A DNA stretch of 64,000 nt. Source: Flavobacteriaceae bacterium CP2B. GTDB taxonomy: Bacteria; Bacteroidota; Bacteroidia; Flavobacteriales; Flavobacteriaceae. A program made the translations under genes and the position numbers. Positions 63,762-64,000 of the stretch are shown here, one piece after another. Below the pieces are notes generated by a model. It saw only the letters and a list, made by a program, of their open reading frames with translations, was not told where the DNA came from and did no database searches. The stretch covers positions 62,001 through 126,000 of the forward strand of contig LXTR01000012.1 in the NCBI GenBank assembly GCA_001683825.1. The letters are read 5' to 3'. Within the stretch, counting starts at the first letter, position 1. Each line of letters begins with the position of its first letter.

Positions 63762-64000
63762 TTGAAGCGGAACCTCACCTTAAAAGACATCGCCCGGGAG
63801 CTGGATGTGTCCATTTCCACTGTTTCCAAAGCCCTTAAGGACAGTGAGGAAATCAGTGCGGAAACCAGAAAGAAAGTCCAGGCGTTCGCAAATCTCTACA
63901 ATTACCGGCCCAACAATATCGCCCTGAGCTTGAAAAACAGGCGTACCCATTCTATCGGGGTGGTCATCCCAGATATTGTACATCATTTCTTCACCACGGT
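63762..64000 (+). CDS. LacI-family transcriptional regulator (3' end cut by window)
   Basis: The first 79 residues show a complete LacI helix-turn-helix (TLKDIARELDVSISTVSKAL), hinge (YRPNNIALSLKNRRT) and the opening of the ligand domain (HSIGVVIPDIVHHFFTT). The start is a TTG at 63762, giving MKRNLTLKDIA, the usual start of flavobacterial members; no ATG or GTG lies in frame before it after the last stop codon near 63723. It is divergent from SusC and should sense the sugar that the locus handles, repressing through the palindrome at 63500-63515. Confidence 0.92.
   Translation, partial: MKRNLTLKDIARELDVSISTVSKALKDSEEISAETRKKVQAFANLYNYRPNNIALSLKNRRTHSIGVVIPDIVHHFFTT

Overview
The window looks like chromosomal DNA of a marine-type Flavobacteriaceae (Bacteroidota) with fairly high GC for that group, of the Robiginitalea/Muricauda kind; the genus is inferred from gene content, not proven. 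The evidence is a SusC/SusD pair, proteins with type IX secretion (T9SS) sorting domains, flavobacterial DUF families (DUF4271, DUF4296), Bacteroidota-type -7 elements (TAnnTTTG), lipoprotein signal peptides and almost no Shine-Dalgarno sequences. I saw no rRNA, tRNA, CRISPR array, prophage or insertion sequence.

Layout. 1-18.2 kb is mostly housekeeping: a partial saccharopine dehydrogenase, a DUF423 protein, PEP carboxykinase, a three-gene operon (GT39-type glycosyltransferase, DUF4271, HemD), a GT2/dihydroorotase/DUF4296 operon, an NAD-dependent epimerase, TyrS, an ankyrin-like protein, a LuxE-like enzyme with two very small T9SS cargo proteins, a PhoB/PhoR-like two-component pair, and trmB-lysE-atl. 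18.4-21.4 kb is an Fe-S/electron-transfer group (Mrp, NifU C-domain, ferredoxin-NADP reductase, 2Fe-2S ferredoxin). 21.4-31.5 kb holds an MsbA-like ABC exporter, a penicillin-acylase-family lipoprotein, a three-gene D-amino-acid operon (GntP/DsdX-like permease, RidA, D-serine dehydratase/D-threonine aldolase family), an SPFH protein and a TonB. 31.9-38.8 kb holds MscS, an AraC regulator, a catalytically degenerate SRAP protein, two small stress-type genes, a metallophosphoesterase and a large GAF protein.

38.8-53.5 kb is the least ordinary stretch. It contains an HD phosphohydrolase fused to a Pycsar-type transmembrane effector domain; a 1238-residue lipoprotein that appears to join a metallophosphoesterase, a kinase-like module and an outer-membrane beta-barrel; and a tightly overlapping five-gene operon of exported proteins (two giant FG-GAP/ASPIC-UnbV lipoproteins, a vanadium-haloperoxidase/PAP2 enzyme, an anchored GyrI-like protein and a beta-propeller-like lipoprotein).

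54-64 kb is a xylose-use locus: a Na+/sugar symporter, xylose isomerase, xylulokinase, SusD, SusC and a divergent LacI regulator (TTG start) with a LacI-type operator between regulator and SusC. These genes together would bind a sugar at the surface, import it across both membranes and convert xylose to xylulose 5-phosphate under LacI control.
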